Positions 56,398-64,000 of a DNA stretch of 64,000 nucleotides are shown here, one piece after another. The stretch is from an uncultured Selenomonadales bacterium (lineage in GTDB: Bacteria; Bacillota; Negativicutes; Selenomonadales; Selenomonadaceae). A program made the translations under genes and the position numbers. The notes beneath the pieces are model-generated. The model had not been told where the DNA came from. It worked only from the letters and a program-made list of their open reading frames with translations, and searched no databases. Numbering within the stretch: position 1 is the stretch's first letter; each line of letters opens with the position of its first letter. The stretch spans positions 62,001 through 126,000 of the forward strand of contig CAMJRX010000001.1 in the NCBI GenBank assembly GCA_946408355.1, given 5' to 3'.

Positions 56398-57345
56398 TCA
56401 TTCGTACTTGCTGTGAACTTTATCAACGACGCCGCCAATGCCATTAATAATATCATCAATAATTTCTTTGACGGTTTTAATGTCGTCGAGCATGCCCGAA
56501 ATTTGCCCAATCATAACCGAGCCATTTTCAACGTCGCCGAGATGTGTCGCTCTGTGCAATGCGCCCGTGCCGAGTTGTTCAAGTTCCTCATTGGACGCAC
56601 CAGCCGCTTCCATTTCAAAAAATGTGCGTGTGAGTTTATTAGCAAGAACGCGAACCGGATGACCGAGCGTCCGACCTGTGACGACCGTCGACCTATCCTT
56701 AGCTTTGAGCACGAGATTTTTATAATTCGGGTGAGCAATGCACTCCTTGCTTAAAACAAAGCGCGTGCCCATTTGAATTGCACTGGCTCCAAGCGCGAAC
56801 GCCGCAACAATTCCACGCGAATCAGCAAAACCGCCCGCCGCTATAACCGGAACATCAACCGCGTCGACAACTTGAGGGACGAGCGGCATTGTAGAAATTT
56901 CGCCGATATGCCCGCCCGATTCGCAACCTTCCGCAATAACTGCGTCCGCGCCGCTTTTGACGAGTCTTTTAGCAAGCGCAACACTCGCCACGACCGGAAT
57001 AACTTTTGAGCCGATTTCTTTAAGCGCAGGAACGTATTCGCCCGGATTGCCCGCGCCCGTTGTCACGACCGGTACGCGCTCTTCAACCATGAGTTGCATA
57101 ACTTCTTTGACGAACGGCGACATTAACATTACGTTTACGCCGAAAGGTTTATCCGTCCACGCTTTGCACTTTTGAATTTCTTTATGCAAAATGTCCGGTG
57201 GCATATGCCCCGCGCCGATAAGTCCAAGCCCGCCCGCGTTCGACACCGCCGAGGCAAGCTCCGCTGTACCTATCCACGCCATGCCGCCTTGAAATATCGG
57301 ATACTTGATTTTCAGCAACTTACATATGGCGTTATTTTCAAACAT
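56398..57345 (-). CDS. fabK: Enoyl-ACP reductase II
   Basis: A 315-residue FMN-dependent enoyl reductase. IKYPIFQGGMAWIGTAELASAVSNAGGLGLIGAGHMP (about 13-49), VNVMLMSPFVKEVM, VVTTGAGNPGEYVPALKEIG, AEGCESGGHIGE and VIAAGGFADSRGIVAAFALGASAIQMGTRF fit FabK. No fabI is seen. ATG 57345 has GGAGGAGAGA upstream; the TTG at 57363 is part of that RBS region. The gene follows plsX by 78 bp. Confidence 0.94.
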   Translation of the reverse strand: MFENNAICKLLKIKYPIFQGGMAWIGTAELASAVSNAGGLGLIGAGHMPPDILHKEIQKCKAWTDKPFGVNVMLMSPFVKEVMQLMVEERVPVVTTGAGNPGEYVPALKEIGSKVIPVVASVALAKRLVKSGADAVIAEGCESGGHIGEISTMPLVPQVVDAVDVPVIAAGGFADSRGIVAAFALGASAIQMGTRFVLSKECIAHPNYKNLVLKAKDRSTVVTGRTLGHPVRVLANKLTRTFFEMEAAGASNEELEQLGTGALHRATHLGDVENGSVMIGQISGMLDDIKTVKEIIDDIINGIGGVVDKVHSKYE

Positions 57346-57423
57346 GTAATCTCTCCTCCTCAACGGTTGCTCAGCCTAGCTTAAATTATACGAATTAATC
57401 GCATTTGTCAATTCCGAATTAAA

Positions 57424-58404
57424 TCAAAGTGTCGCCTTAATGCGTTCAATAATTTTGCTGTCGACGTAATTACAAGCGACGCCGATACCTGAACAAATCG
57501 CTTTAGCGTCCGACGAGCCGTGACTTATCACACAGTAGCCGTCAATGCCTAAAAGCGGTGCTCCGCCATTTTCCGACACTTCGAGCCGCTTAGACATATT
57601 TTTAAACGTCGCGTCTAAAAGTTCCTTGCCTAAAAGTTTTACGCCGCCATTAGCAGTAAGTTCTTCCGTTAAAAGTTGCATAATCGTCAAGGCAAGCCCC
57701 TCGCCGAATTTCAAAACGACATTGCCAACAAAGCCGTCACAAATTACCACGTCGAATTTTCCTGTAGGAATATCGCGACCTTCAGCATTGCCCGCGAAAT
57801 TTATCGTTTTCAAATTTTTTAGTAGCTTATAAGTTTCTTTAGCCTGTTCGTTGCCTTTAGTTTCTTCCTCGCCGATATTCAACAGCGCGACGGAAGGATT
57901 TTTTATTTTAAGAACGTGTTCAGCGTAAAGCGAACCCATTATCCCGCATTGAACTAAATGTTCGGGGCGGCTGTCGACATTTGCGCCGCTGTCAAGTAAA
58001 AGTGTAGTGCCGCGTGGCGTAGGAATTGGCGTAGCGATTGCCGGTCTACCAATGCCGTGAATCCTTTTTAAAATGAGTTGAGCCGCCGCAACTGCCGCGC
58101 CTGTTGAGCCAGCTGATAATACCGCGTCGCACTCGCCATCTTTAACCATATTTGTTGCCACGACGATTGACGAATTTTTTTTATTGCGAACGGCGTCGGC
58201 GGGGTGTTCGCCCATTTCTATAACTTCGTTTGCGTGTCGTATTGTTATCGGCAAATTTTCTGCCGCGTTTAGTTCGCTGCGAATTTTTTCCTCGTCGCCA
58301 ACTAAAATTATTTCGCACGGATATTTTTGAACCGCCAGAATTGCGCCTTTTATTATTTCCGCCGGAGCTTTGTCACCGCCCATGGCGTCGACTGCTATTT
58401 TCAC
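57424..58404 (-). CDS. plsX: Phosphate acyltransferase PlsX
   Basis: A 326-residue enzyme making acyl phosphate from acyl-ACP for phospholipid synthesis. Characteristic parts are MKIAVDAMGGDKAPAEIIKGA at the start, EVIEMGEHPADAVRNKKNSSIVVA, SAGSTGAAVAAAQLILKRI, RPAIATPIPT, LLDSGANVDSRPEHL and ICDGFVGNVVLKFGEG. The start is GTG with GGAGGAG upstream. It follows rpmF, with a terminator between, the usual rpmF-plsX-fab order. Confidence 0.96.
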   Translation of the reverse strand: MKIAVDAMGGDKAPAEIIKGAILAVQKYPCEIILVGDEEKIRSELNAAENLPITIRHANEVIEMGEHPADAVRNKKNSSIVVATNMVKDGECDAVLSAGSTGAAVAAAQLILKRIHGIGRPAIATPIPTPRGTTLLLDSGANVDSRPEHLVQCGIMGSLYAEHVLKIKNPSVALLNIGEEETKGNEQAKETYKLLKNLKTINFAGNAEGRDIPTGKFDVVICDGFVGNVVLKFGEGLALTIMQLLTEELTANGGVKLLGKELLDATFKNMSKRLEVSENGGAPLLGIDGYCVISHGSSDAKAICSGIGVACNYVDSKIIERIKATL

Positions 58405-58443
58405 GTGTCCCGCTCCTCCAAATTTCTAATCCATAAAAAAAAG

Positions 58444-58469
58444 CGGGCAGGGTTTTCGATGCCTGCCCG
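58444..58469 (-). terminator. Terminator between rpmF and plsX
   Basis: CGGGCAGG / CCTGCCCG stem of 8 bp followed on the minus strand by U8. Confidence 0.75.
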
Positions 58470-58485
58470 GTAAATTCCGTTATCC

Positions 58486-58662
58486 TTAATCTGTCTCTAT
58501 GACCTGTCGCCCGTCATAGTAACCGCATTCCAGGCACACATGATGTGGGAGTTTAGGTTCATGGCATTTCGGACATTTTACATAATTCGGAGCTTCTAAC
58601 TTCCAATTTGCACGCCGCCTGTCGCGTCTGCTTTTACTCAATTTTCTTTTTGGTGCCGCCAA
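58486..58662 (-). CDS. rpmF: Ribosomal protein L32
   Basis: A 58-residue L32 with the usual basic N-terminus (MAAPKRKLSKSRRDRRRA) and the Cys4 zinc ribbon (CPKCHEPKLPHHVCLECGYY). It begins on TTG with GGAGGTG seven bases upstream. It is too short for a long-ORF search but certain from its sequence and from its position between the DUF177 gene and plsX. Confidence 0.96.
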   Translation of the reverse strand: MAAPKRKLSKSRRDRRRANWKLEAPNYVKCPKCHEPKLPHHVCLECGYYDGRQVIETD

Positions 58663-58676
58663 AGCTTAACACCTCC

Positions 58677-59132
58677 TCATTCAAATTTAAAATCTTTCAA
58701 CGCCGCAAGCCTAGGGTCTACAATAAATTTATCGCAACCACACTCGCCCTCGTTCAAATTCGCGCCGCATTTGGGACACAAGCCCTTACAATCCGCCTTG
58801 CAAAGATTTTTCAGCGGCTGTCCAGCAAGCAATTCGTCGCGCAGGAGTTCAGTAACGTCAATCAAGTCGTCAACAGCTTCCGTCTTGTCGAATTCTTCCT
58901 CGAACTCGTGAACTTGATTTTCCGACGCTTGAGTTAAACATCTATCACAGATAAAAATTTTTTTGCATTTAATCTGCCCGCCAATGACGAAACATCTTCC
59001 GACATCTTCAACTGCGCCGACGATTTTTATATCGCCCTCGAAGTCGTCCAAACTCTCGCCGAAAAGTTTTTCCGCCGTACCACTGAACTCGAAAGGAGCT
59101 TGGCCGTCCCTTGTAATTTGCACTTTCGGCAT
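58677..59132 (-). CDS. DUF177/YceD family protein
   Basis: A 151-residue YceD-type protein, a family encoded next to rpmF in most bacteria and thought to act around ribosome or 23S rRNA maturation. It carries cysteine pairs CDRC (near 70) and CKADCKGLCPKCGANLNEGECGCD near the C-terminus, plausibly a zinc site. The ATG at 59132 starts MPKVQITRDGQAPFEF; the longer reading to 59159 is upstream leader. It ends 14 bp before rpmF. Confidence 0.88.
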   Translation of the reverse strand: MPKVQITRDGQAPFEFSGTAEKLFGESLDDFEGDIKIVGAVEDVGRCFVIGGQIKCKKIFICDRCLTQASENQVHEFEEEFDKTEAVDDLIDVTELLRDELLAGQPLKNLCKADCKGLCPKCGANLNEGECGCDKFIVDPRLAALKDFKFE

Positions 59133-59167
59133 TTTACAACACCGCCCTTTTTGTGTCAAGGCAACTT

Positions 59168-60391
59168 TTACAGCAACGTTCGCATTAATAAATAGGTATT
59201 ATCCACGCCTGCCAGCAATTCTAAAAATTTTTTGTAAAGCTTTTTGTTGTGATCAGTTGCCATTGTGAACCAATCAACAAACGTTAACAAATCTTCTTTT
59301 GTGGAAAAACCCTTCTGTGTCGCCGTAAATAACATAAGCTCAAAAATTTTGTAGCTTATTAAAAAGATGGCGAAATTTTTCGTAATGCTCTCTTCATTAA
59401 ATCGCCAAGGGTAGAAATTAATAAACAAATCATTGACAAGATAATTTTCAAGGAACGCCGAATGATTCTCCGAGAAATTTTTATGGGCGTCGGCAATAAG
59501 TTCATAATTAGCGGCAACGTCAAGAAGAGGTATTTCATTATTTTCATCGGGTTTAATTCCAAGAATTTCTGTAAACGCGCAGAGGAAATGATAACCTTCT
59601 TTTCTCTTTAAATGTTCCGAAGTGTGACTGATAAATTTCATCATAAAAACTGTAAAATTTTTTGCGTTAAAAGCAAAACTTTGGAATAATGGCGGCATTT
59701 CCTTAAGCAAAAATTCTTCCGACTGATGCGCCGCGATTAAGTTTAATAAAGTTTCGTTATCTGCACCGTTTGAAATCTTTTCCTCTAAATTATCAAGAAA
59801 TAAGCCGAGCACGATTAATCTTTGGTTGATTGATAGTGTGCGTTCTTGCAGAATAGAAATCATTGCAATTTGAATTTCGAGTGCGAGTTCGGCGTCATGT
59901 TCCTTGAATGACCGTTTGTTAATTCCTATTTTGCCGTGTTTGCTGTGTATATCATCGGGCACTTCGATTAGTTCAAATTTCGTCGGTTCTTGAGCGAACA
60001 AAATCATTTCCGCCGCCACCGGACAAGTCAAAGTCAACGAGCGTTCAAAAAAAGTTCCGAAAGAATTTGTCCTGCGCGGATAAGTTACACAGGTTTGCGA
60101 TAAAAATTCTTCGCCATATTCCAGTTGCAGTCGACATAAATTTTTTTTTGTTAAGAACGGGCAACAATTTTCTTTAAGAGTGATAACATAATTTTCGCGT
60201 TCAGAATCAAATTTCATGCGCGAAGTAATTTCTTTAGCTTTGCTCTTAGGTCTGATTCGCGAATACTTTTTATAAGTTGCTGCGTCAATATAAATCGTCC
60301 AGCCTTTGCAACAACGGGCATTGCACCCCCCCCCGAAGCATTTAAATTTGCCAACATATTCGGGTTGAAAGTAAAGATATTTTTTTGCCAT
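59168..60391 (-). CDS. fliB: FliB-like flagellin lysine N-methylase, copy 1
   Basis: A 407-residue protein of the FliB family, which methylates lysines on flagellin. The N-terminal cysteine-rich region (KCFGGGCNARCCKGWTIYID, about 13-32; CCPFLTKKNLCRLQ; SQTCVTYPRR; LTCPVAAEMILF) fits the family's Fe-S/metal-binding start. The GGG codons of CFGGGC lie in a run of nine G on the coding strand (60326-60334), a possible slippage site. ATG 60391 has AAAGGA upstream. It is a tandem paralogue of the next gene. No flagellin gene is in the window. Confidence 0.8.
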   Translation of the reverse strand: MAKKYLYFQPEYVGKFKCFGGGCNARCCKGWTIYIDAATYKKYSRIRPKSKAKEITSRMKFDSERENYVITLKENCCPFLTKKNLCRLQLEYGEEFLSQTCVTYPRRTNSFGTFFERSLTLTCPVAAEMILFAQEPTKFELIEVPDDIHSKHGKIGINKRSFKEHDAELALEIQIAMISILQERTLSINQRLIVLGLFLDNLEEKISNGADNETLLNLIAAHQSEEFLLKEMPPLFQSFAFNAKNFTVFMMKFISHTSEHLKRKEGYHFLCAFTEILGIKPDENNEIPLLDVAANYELIADAHKNFSENHSAFLENYLVNDLFINFYPWRFNEESITKNFAIFLISYKIFELMLFTATQKGFSTKEDLLTFVDWFTMATDHNKKLYKKFLELLAGVDNTYLLMRTLL

Positions 60392-60408
60392 AATTTGTCC
60401 TTTCAAAA

Positions 60409-61644
60409 TTACGGTTTAAGGAGAGTTTCCATAAGCTCAAAAAAATCGTTCCGCTCTTCAAGATACGCGAAAATTTTTTCTCGTAATCGGTCGCCGTGAT
60501 CAACTTGAATTGTATACCAATCTACCAATTTCAGCAAATCATTTTTAGAGGAGAGATTATTTTGGGTAGCCGCAAACGTCAACAATTCAAAAACTTTGTA
60601 TGTTATCAAGAAAACTGATAAGCTCCTCGACGGTCGAGAATTATATTTCCACGGATAAAGATTTAAAAAAATTTCGTTGACAAGATAATTTTCTAGGAAC
60701 GCCGAATAACCAGCAAAAAACTTTTCTCGCGCTTCAGCAAGTTGTTCGTAATTCGCCGTTATTTTCGATAGCGATACGAAATTATTTTCGTCGGGTTTAA
60801 TTTGAAGTGTGTTAATTACCGTGTTTAGGAATATGTGTCCCTTCTCGTTTAATTGAACCTCTTTGGTGCTGTAAAAAGCCTCGAACATTTCCATCATCAA
60901 CCGAATAAATTTTTCCGCGTCGAAATTTACCGTTTGAATCATCATCGGCACTTGTTCCGCTAAAAATTCTTTTGACTCATAAGCCGCAATTAATTTTTTA
61001 AGCTCGTCTTCGTCAATTCCGCGTGAATAAATTTCTTCCAACTTATCGACGAAAAAACACAGCACGATTAATCTTTGGTTGATTGATAGTGTGCGTTCTT
61101 GCAGAATTGAAATTATCGCCACTTGAACGGCAAGCATTTGTTCAGCGGCTTTTTCGCTGGCAGGGAAATTTTGTCCCAATTTTATCTTGCCGTGATTACT
61201 GTGAACTTTCTCCGGTACTTCGACGAATTCAAATTTCATCGGCTCTTGAGCGAACAAAATCATTTCCGCCGCCACCGGACAAGTCAAAGTTAACGAGCGT
61301 TCAAAAAATTTTCCAAAAGAAGCGGTTCGGCGCGGATAAGTTGCACAAGTCTGCGATAAAAAATGCCCACCGTATTTCAACTGAATTCCGCACAACTTAT
61401 CCTCTGTTAAAAATGGACACGGTCTTTCTTTAAGCATATAACAATTTTTAGCATCATCGTATTCAAAGTGCGAAGTAATTTCTTTAGCTACACTTTTGGG
61501 CTTAATTTTTAAAAATTTTTTGTAAGTCGCGTCGTCTATGTCAATATACCACGGTCTATCACAGCAGTTGTTTAAACACCCCCTCCCGTTACACCTAAAG
61601 AGGTTAACGTATTCGGGTTGAAAGTAAAGATATTTTTTCGCCAT
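60409..61644 (-). CDS. fliB: FliB-like flagellin lysine N-methylase, copy 2
   Basis: A 411-residue paralogue of the downstream gene with the same layout: RCNGRGCLNNCCDRPWYIDID, ERPCPFLTEDKLCGIQ, SQTCATYPRRTASFGKFFERSLTLTCPVAAEMILFAQEP, then SILQERTLSINQRLIVL. Its G-run is interrupted (GGGAGGGGG), unlike copy 1. The ATG lies two bases after the asd stop. Long stretches are almost identical to copy 1 at DNA level, suggesting recent duplication or gene conversion. Confidence 0.8.
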   Translation of the reverse strand: MAKKYLYFQPEYVNLFRCNGRGCLNNCCDRPWYIDIDDATYKKFLKIKPKSVAKEITSHFEYDDAKNCYMLKERPCPFLTEDKLCGIQLKYGGHFLSQTCATYPRRTASFGKFFERSLTLTCPVAAEMILFAQEPMKFEFVEVPEKVHSNHGKIKLGQNFPASEKAAEQMLAVQVAIISILQERTLSINQRLIVLCFFVDKLEEIYSRGIDEDELKKLIAAYESKEFLAEQVPMMIQTVNFDAEKFIRLMMEMFEAFYSTKEVQLNEKGHIFLNTVINTLQIKPDENNFVSLSKITANYEQLAEAREKFFAGYSAFLENYLVNEIFLNLYPWKYNSRPSRSLSVFLITYKVFELLTFAATQNNLSSKNDLLKLVDWYTIQVDHGDRLREKIFAYLEERNDFFELMETLLKP

Positions 61645-61646
61645 AA

Positions 61647-62678
61647 TCAAACTAATCCGTTAGCAATCATGTACTCGGCGATTTGCAGAGCGTTAAGAGC
61701 CGCGCCTTTTCTGATTTGGTCGCCGCAAACCCACAAATTCAAGCCATGTTCGATTGAAAAATCTTTACGGATTCGCCCGACCTCGACATCGTCTTTATCG
61801 GAAGTTTCAAGCGGTTGAGGATAAATCATTTCGTCGGGATTGTCGCGAACGATAACGCCAGGAAATTTTTCCAGCGCGGCGCGAGCCTCTTCGACGGAAA
61901 CTTCGCTTTCAAATTCGACATTAACGGATTCAGCGTGGCTACGATAGACGGGAACGCGGACAGTTGTCGCCGTAATTCGGAGCGCGTCATCTTCCATAAT
62001 TTTTTTAGTTTCGTCAACCATTTTCATTTCCTCTTTGGTGTAGAGGTTTTCTTTGAATACGTCGATTTGCGGCAGGAGGTTCGAGGCTATCTGATAGTGT
62101 TTGTCCAATTTCGCGACGGGTAAAACTTTAGCTTCGACTTCTTCGCCGCGTGCCAATGCCTCAAGTTGTGCTTTTAATTCGTCCATGCCTTCGCGCCCCG
62201 CGCCCGATACCGCTTGATAAGTTGACACAACTACGCGCTTAATTTTGGAAATGTTATAAAGCGGCTTGAGTGCCATAACCATAATTATCGTTGAACAATT
62301 CGGGTTGGCAATTATTCCTTTATGCCGAGCGATTGCTTGCGGATTGACTTCCGGCACGACCAGCGGGACTTCAGGATCCATTCTAAAGTTCGACGAATTG
62401 TCAATAACGACTGCGCCCGCCTTAACTGCCGCCGGTGCAAATAATTTACTTGCCGCGCCGCCCGCGAACAATGCAAACTTCACGCCGTCGAAAGATTTTT
62501 CCGTTGTCTCCTCGACCGTGTATTCTTTGCCCATGAAATTTATTTTCTTGCCCGCCGAACGCGACGACGCCAACATTTTCAGCTCGCCGAACGGGAAATT
62601 GCGCTCCTCGATAAGTCTCAAAAATTCTTGACCAACTGCGCCCGTTGCGCCGATTATCGCCGTGTTAAATTTCTTCAT
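61647..62678 (-). CDS. asd: Aspartate-semialdehyde dehydrogenase
   Basis: A 343-residue enzyme of the aspartate pathway to lysine, threonine, methionine and diaminopimelate. NTAIIGATGAVGQEFLRLIEER is the NADP loop (about 5-26). SSNFRMDPEVPLVVPEVN and NPNCSTIIMVMAL contain the catalytic Cys (near 128), followed by YQAVSGAGREGMDEL and VPVYRSHAESVNVEFE. ATG 62678 (AAGGAGAG upstream) gives the family length; the longer reading to 62789 has no RBS. Confidence 0.96.
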   Translation of the reverse strand: MKKFNTAIIGATGAVGQEFLRLIEERNFPFGELKMLASSRSAGKKINFMGKEYTVEETTEKSFDGVKFALFAGGAASKLFAPAAVKAGAVVIDNSSNFRMDPEVPLVVPEVNPQAIARHKGIIANPNCSTIIMVMALKPLYNISKIKRVVVSTYQAVSGAGREGMDELKAQLEALARGEEVEAKVLPVAKLDKHYQIASNLLPQIDVFKENLYTKEEMKMVDETKKIMEDDALRITATTVRVPVYRSHAESVNVEFESEVSVEEARAALEKFPGVIVRDNPDEMIYPQPLETSDKDDVEVGRIRKDFSIEHGLNLWVCGDQIRKGAALNALQIAEYMIANGLV

Positions 62679-62691
62679 TAAAATCTCTCCT

Positions 62692-63372
62692 TTATAAAGC
62701 GGCTCCAATTTTGTAAGCCATATCGCCAAATTCAGAACGCTCAACCATTGAACGCGAGCCGCAACCCGTCGCCCAAACTTGTCCGACATCTTGCCAGCTC
62801 ATGTAGCGCACCAAAGTTTCGTAGTGATTTTTCAACGCTTCCATAGTCCAATCCGCCGTGTTCCATGCCGTCGATATTATCATTGACTTTTTGCCACTAA
62901 GCCGCGTTGTTCGCGAATAAAATCTATCGACGACCGTTTTAAGTTGAGCACTCATGCCGAAGTAATAAAGCGGCGTTACTAAAACCAATAAATCCGCCTT
63001 GAGCATTTCCGGCATTAATTTTGTCTCAATCGCGTCGTCGAAAATACACGCGCCGTCCATGCCGCATTGGTCACAACCTTGACAAGGATGAGTTTGTTCG
63101 TTAGCCGCGTCGAAGACAAAAACCTCATGACCGGCACTCGTTGCGCCATCAACAAATTTTTTTGCCAAATAACGCGAAGTCGATTGTTCTTCCGAATGCG
63201 GACTGCTATTTATCACAACGATTTTCATTTTCTCGCCTCCAGATACACTACCCTCTGCAGAGGCTTCACTCTCCTCTTTATTTTTATCCTTAATCGCCGA
63301 CAAGCCGCAACCGCTTAGATAAATCGCCATTGCGCCGAATCCGACGACTTTAATAAATTTTCTTCTGTTCAT
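62692..63372 (-). CDS. Exported flavodoxin-like FMN oxidoreductase lipoprotein
   Basis: A 226-residue protein. The start MNRRKFIKVVGFGAMAIYLSGCG combines a twin-arginine-like motif with a lipobox (LSGC). A Ser/Glu/Gly linker and an NADPH-dependent FMN reductase/flavodoxin-like domain follow (KIVVINSSPHSEEQSTSRYLAKKF, CQGCDQCGMDGACIFDD, LVTPLYYFGMSAQLKTVVDRFYSR). An internal ATG at residue 49 with its own GAGGCGAGAAA could give a cytosolic form. It overlaps the CMD gene by four bases (ATGA). A Tat-exported flavodoxin would carry FMN loaded in the cytoplasm. Confidence 0.8.
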   Translation of the reverse strand: MNRRKFIKVVGFGAMAIYLSGCGLSAIKDKNKEESEASAEGSVSGGEKMKIVVINSSPHSEEQSTSRYLAKKFVDGATSAGHEVFVFDAANEQTHPCQGCDQCGMDGACIFDDAIETKLMPEMLKADLLVLVTPLYYFGMSAQLKTVVDRFYSRTTRLSGKKSMIISTAWNTADWTMEALKNHYETLVRYMSWQDVGQVWATGCGSRSMVERSEFGDMAYKIGAAL

Positions 63373-64000
63373 TTGTAAACTTCCTTAGCCATTGGAAATA
63401 CTGCCCAAGCTTTTGGCCAGCCCGCGTAGAATCCAAGTTGCGTGATAATCTCTACCATTTCCGCTTTAGTAACGCCATTAGCTTTTGCGGCGGCAAGATG
63501 ATGTTTCAGCGCGTCAGTAAAAATTCCTGCACCAACCAGCGTCGACACCGTAACAATACTCCTGTCGTGCAAAGACAAAATATTATTACGGCTCCAAACT
63601 TCGCCGAAAAGTATATCGTCGTTGTAACGGGCGAATTCCGGCGAAAAGTCTCCAAGATTTTTTCTGCCTGCCGTTTGAGTAATTTTTTCTCCGACGTTGT
63701 CAAAAACCTGCGCGGCGTCGTTGCCGTAAACTTCTTTAGCCATAGGAAAGACTGCCCACGCCTTAGGCCAGCCCGCATAAAAGCCGAGTTGCGTGATAAT
63801 CTCGACCATTTCATCGCGAGTGACGCCGTTTTTCTTTGCGGTGGTAATGTGATACTTCAAAGCGTCGGTGATAACGCCCGAACCAACCAACGCGCAAATC
63901 GTGACGATACTCCTGTCGTGCAAAGACAAAATATCGTTACGGCTCCAAACTTCACCGAACAAAATATCATCGTTATAGCGTGCGAATTCCGGCGCAAAAT
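63369..64000 (-). CDS. Carboxymuconolactone decarboxylase-like protein, tandem domains, partial
   Basis: At least 210 residues; the 5' end lies beyond the right edge. It has two CMD (AhpD-like) repeats with almost the same sequence: FGEVWSRN-x-ILSLHDRSIVT, then MVEIITQLGFYAGWPKAWAV and FPMAKEVY, twice. CMD proteins of this kind are named for carboxymuconolactone decarboxylase but many are of unknown function. The CxxC of AhpD is absent. The gene overlaps the exported flavoprotein gene, so the two probably act together. Confidence 0.8.
   Translation of the reverse strand, partial: FAPEFARYNDDILFGEVWSRNDILSLHDRSIVTICALVGSGVITDALKYHITTAKKNGVTRDEMVEIITQLGFYAGWPKAWAVFPMAKEVYGNDAAQVFDNVGEKITQTAGRKNLGDFSPEFARYNDDILFGEVWSRNNILSLHDRSIVTVSTLVGAGIFTDALKHHLAAAKANGVTKAEMVEIITQLGFYAGWPKAWAVFPMAKEVYK

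Larger units (their letters stand above)
2620..63715. repeat. Over-represented octamer CTGCGCGG (both strands)
   Basis: I count 41 copies by eye. On the plus strand: 4978, 10917, 15853, 17542, 19565, 23476, 25959, 27447, 29575, 34301, 37017, 39786, 46407, 47280, 52410, 60073, 63708. As CCGCGCAG: 2620, 3069, 5556, 6441, 7572, 20395, 23066, 23095, 24163, 25191, 29933, 30790, 32590, 32819, 35167, 37522, 39326, 39639, 41060, 45845, 47609, 47963, 53943, 55908. Preferred context is AAA-[TC]-CTGCGCGG-C. Confidence 0.85.

Noticed and set aside
1..64000. tRNA, rRNA or complete insertion sequence
   Set aside because: No cloverleaf with a CCA end, no rRNA signature and no transposase-like protein could be recognised on either strand.

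Overview
The window is a dense stretch of bacterial chromosome with moderate GC. It is rich in A-run/T-run spacers of the AAAATTTT type. It has short operons with one- to four-base overlaps, strong GGAGG ribosome binding sites and frequent GTG/TTG starts. Gene content points to an anaerobic Firmicute. Negativicutes (diderm, propionate-forming) is the best guess, from the methylmalonyl-CoA mutase pair, FabK-type fatty acid synthesis, CarD, napGHCA nitrate respiration, flagellin methylases, and LCP and L,D-transpeptidase wall enzymes. No outer-membrane gene or rRNA is present to prove it. I saw no tRNA, rRNA, CRISPR array, complete insertion sequence or prophage.

Layout. 1-5 kb: 5' part of hemL, then a divergent TPR protein, DUF512 protein and der, followed by two tiny paralogous membrane proteins. 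5-7 kb: a degenerate FtsZ-like protein and a PPP-family phosphatase. 7.2-9.7 kb: two unrecognised genes (IF-2 N-domain-like protein and long coiled-coil protein) between 25-bp direct repeats. 9.9-17.4 kb (minus): htpG, prs, a DUF1919 protein, glmU, a GntR regulator, ispE and carD. 17.5-21.9 kb: napD facing napGHCA. 22-29 kb: a MetF-like protein, cbiB, a YdjC-type deacetylase, a GtrA-like protein, and a minus-strand operon LCP - YrbL-like - 4-TM protein - tubulin-like GTPase. 29-34 kb: lone EcfA2-type ATPase with a half-size chromate transporter; polA with an L,D-transpeptidase. 34.5-39.4 kb: a two-gene restriction-modification module (GIY-YIG/helicase fusion plus N6-adenine methylase). 39.5-43.8 kb: ridA, ecfA1-like, GT2 glycosyltransferase, serA, comEA. 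43.9-48.2 kb: both methylmalonyl-CoA mutase subunits. 48.6-52.4 kb: a large TadG-like surface protein and hemB. 53-59 kb: a lipid operon DUF177-rpmF-plsX-fabK-fabD-fabG-acpP plus a second FMN reductase. 59-64 kb: tandem flagellin methylases, asd, an exported flavoprotein and a partial CMD protein.

Three patterns stand out. First, the non-palindromic octamer CTGCGCGG occurs at least 41 times on either strand, against one or two expected. It resembles a DNA-uptake or Chi-like word, and the window also carries comEA. Second, a ~70-bp dispersed repeat occurs four times. It ends in a hairpin whose stem changes in a compensatory way. Two copies lie between a gene and a second copy of that gene's 3' end, and the two copies differ almost only at third codon positions. 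Third, there are two unusual tubulin/FtsZ-superfamily genes, one lacking recognisable GTPase motifs. All functional statements rest on reading motifs by eye; no database search was possible.
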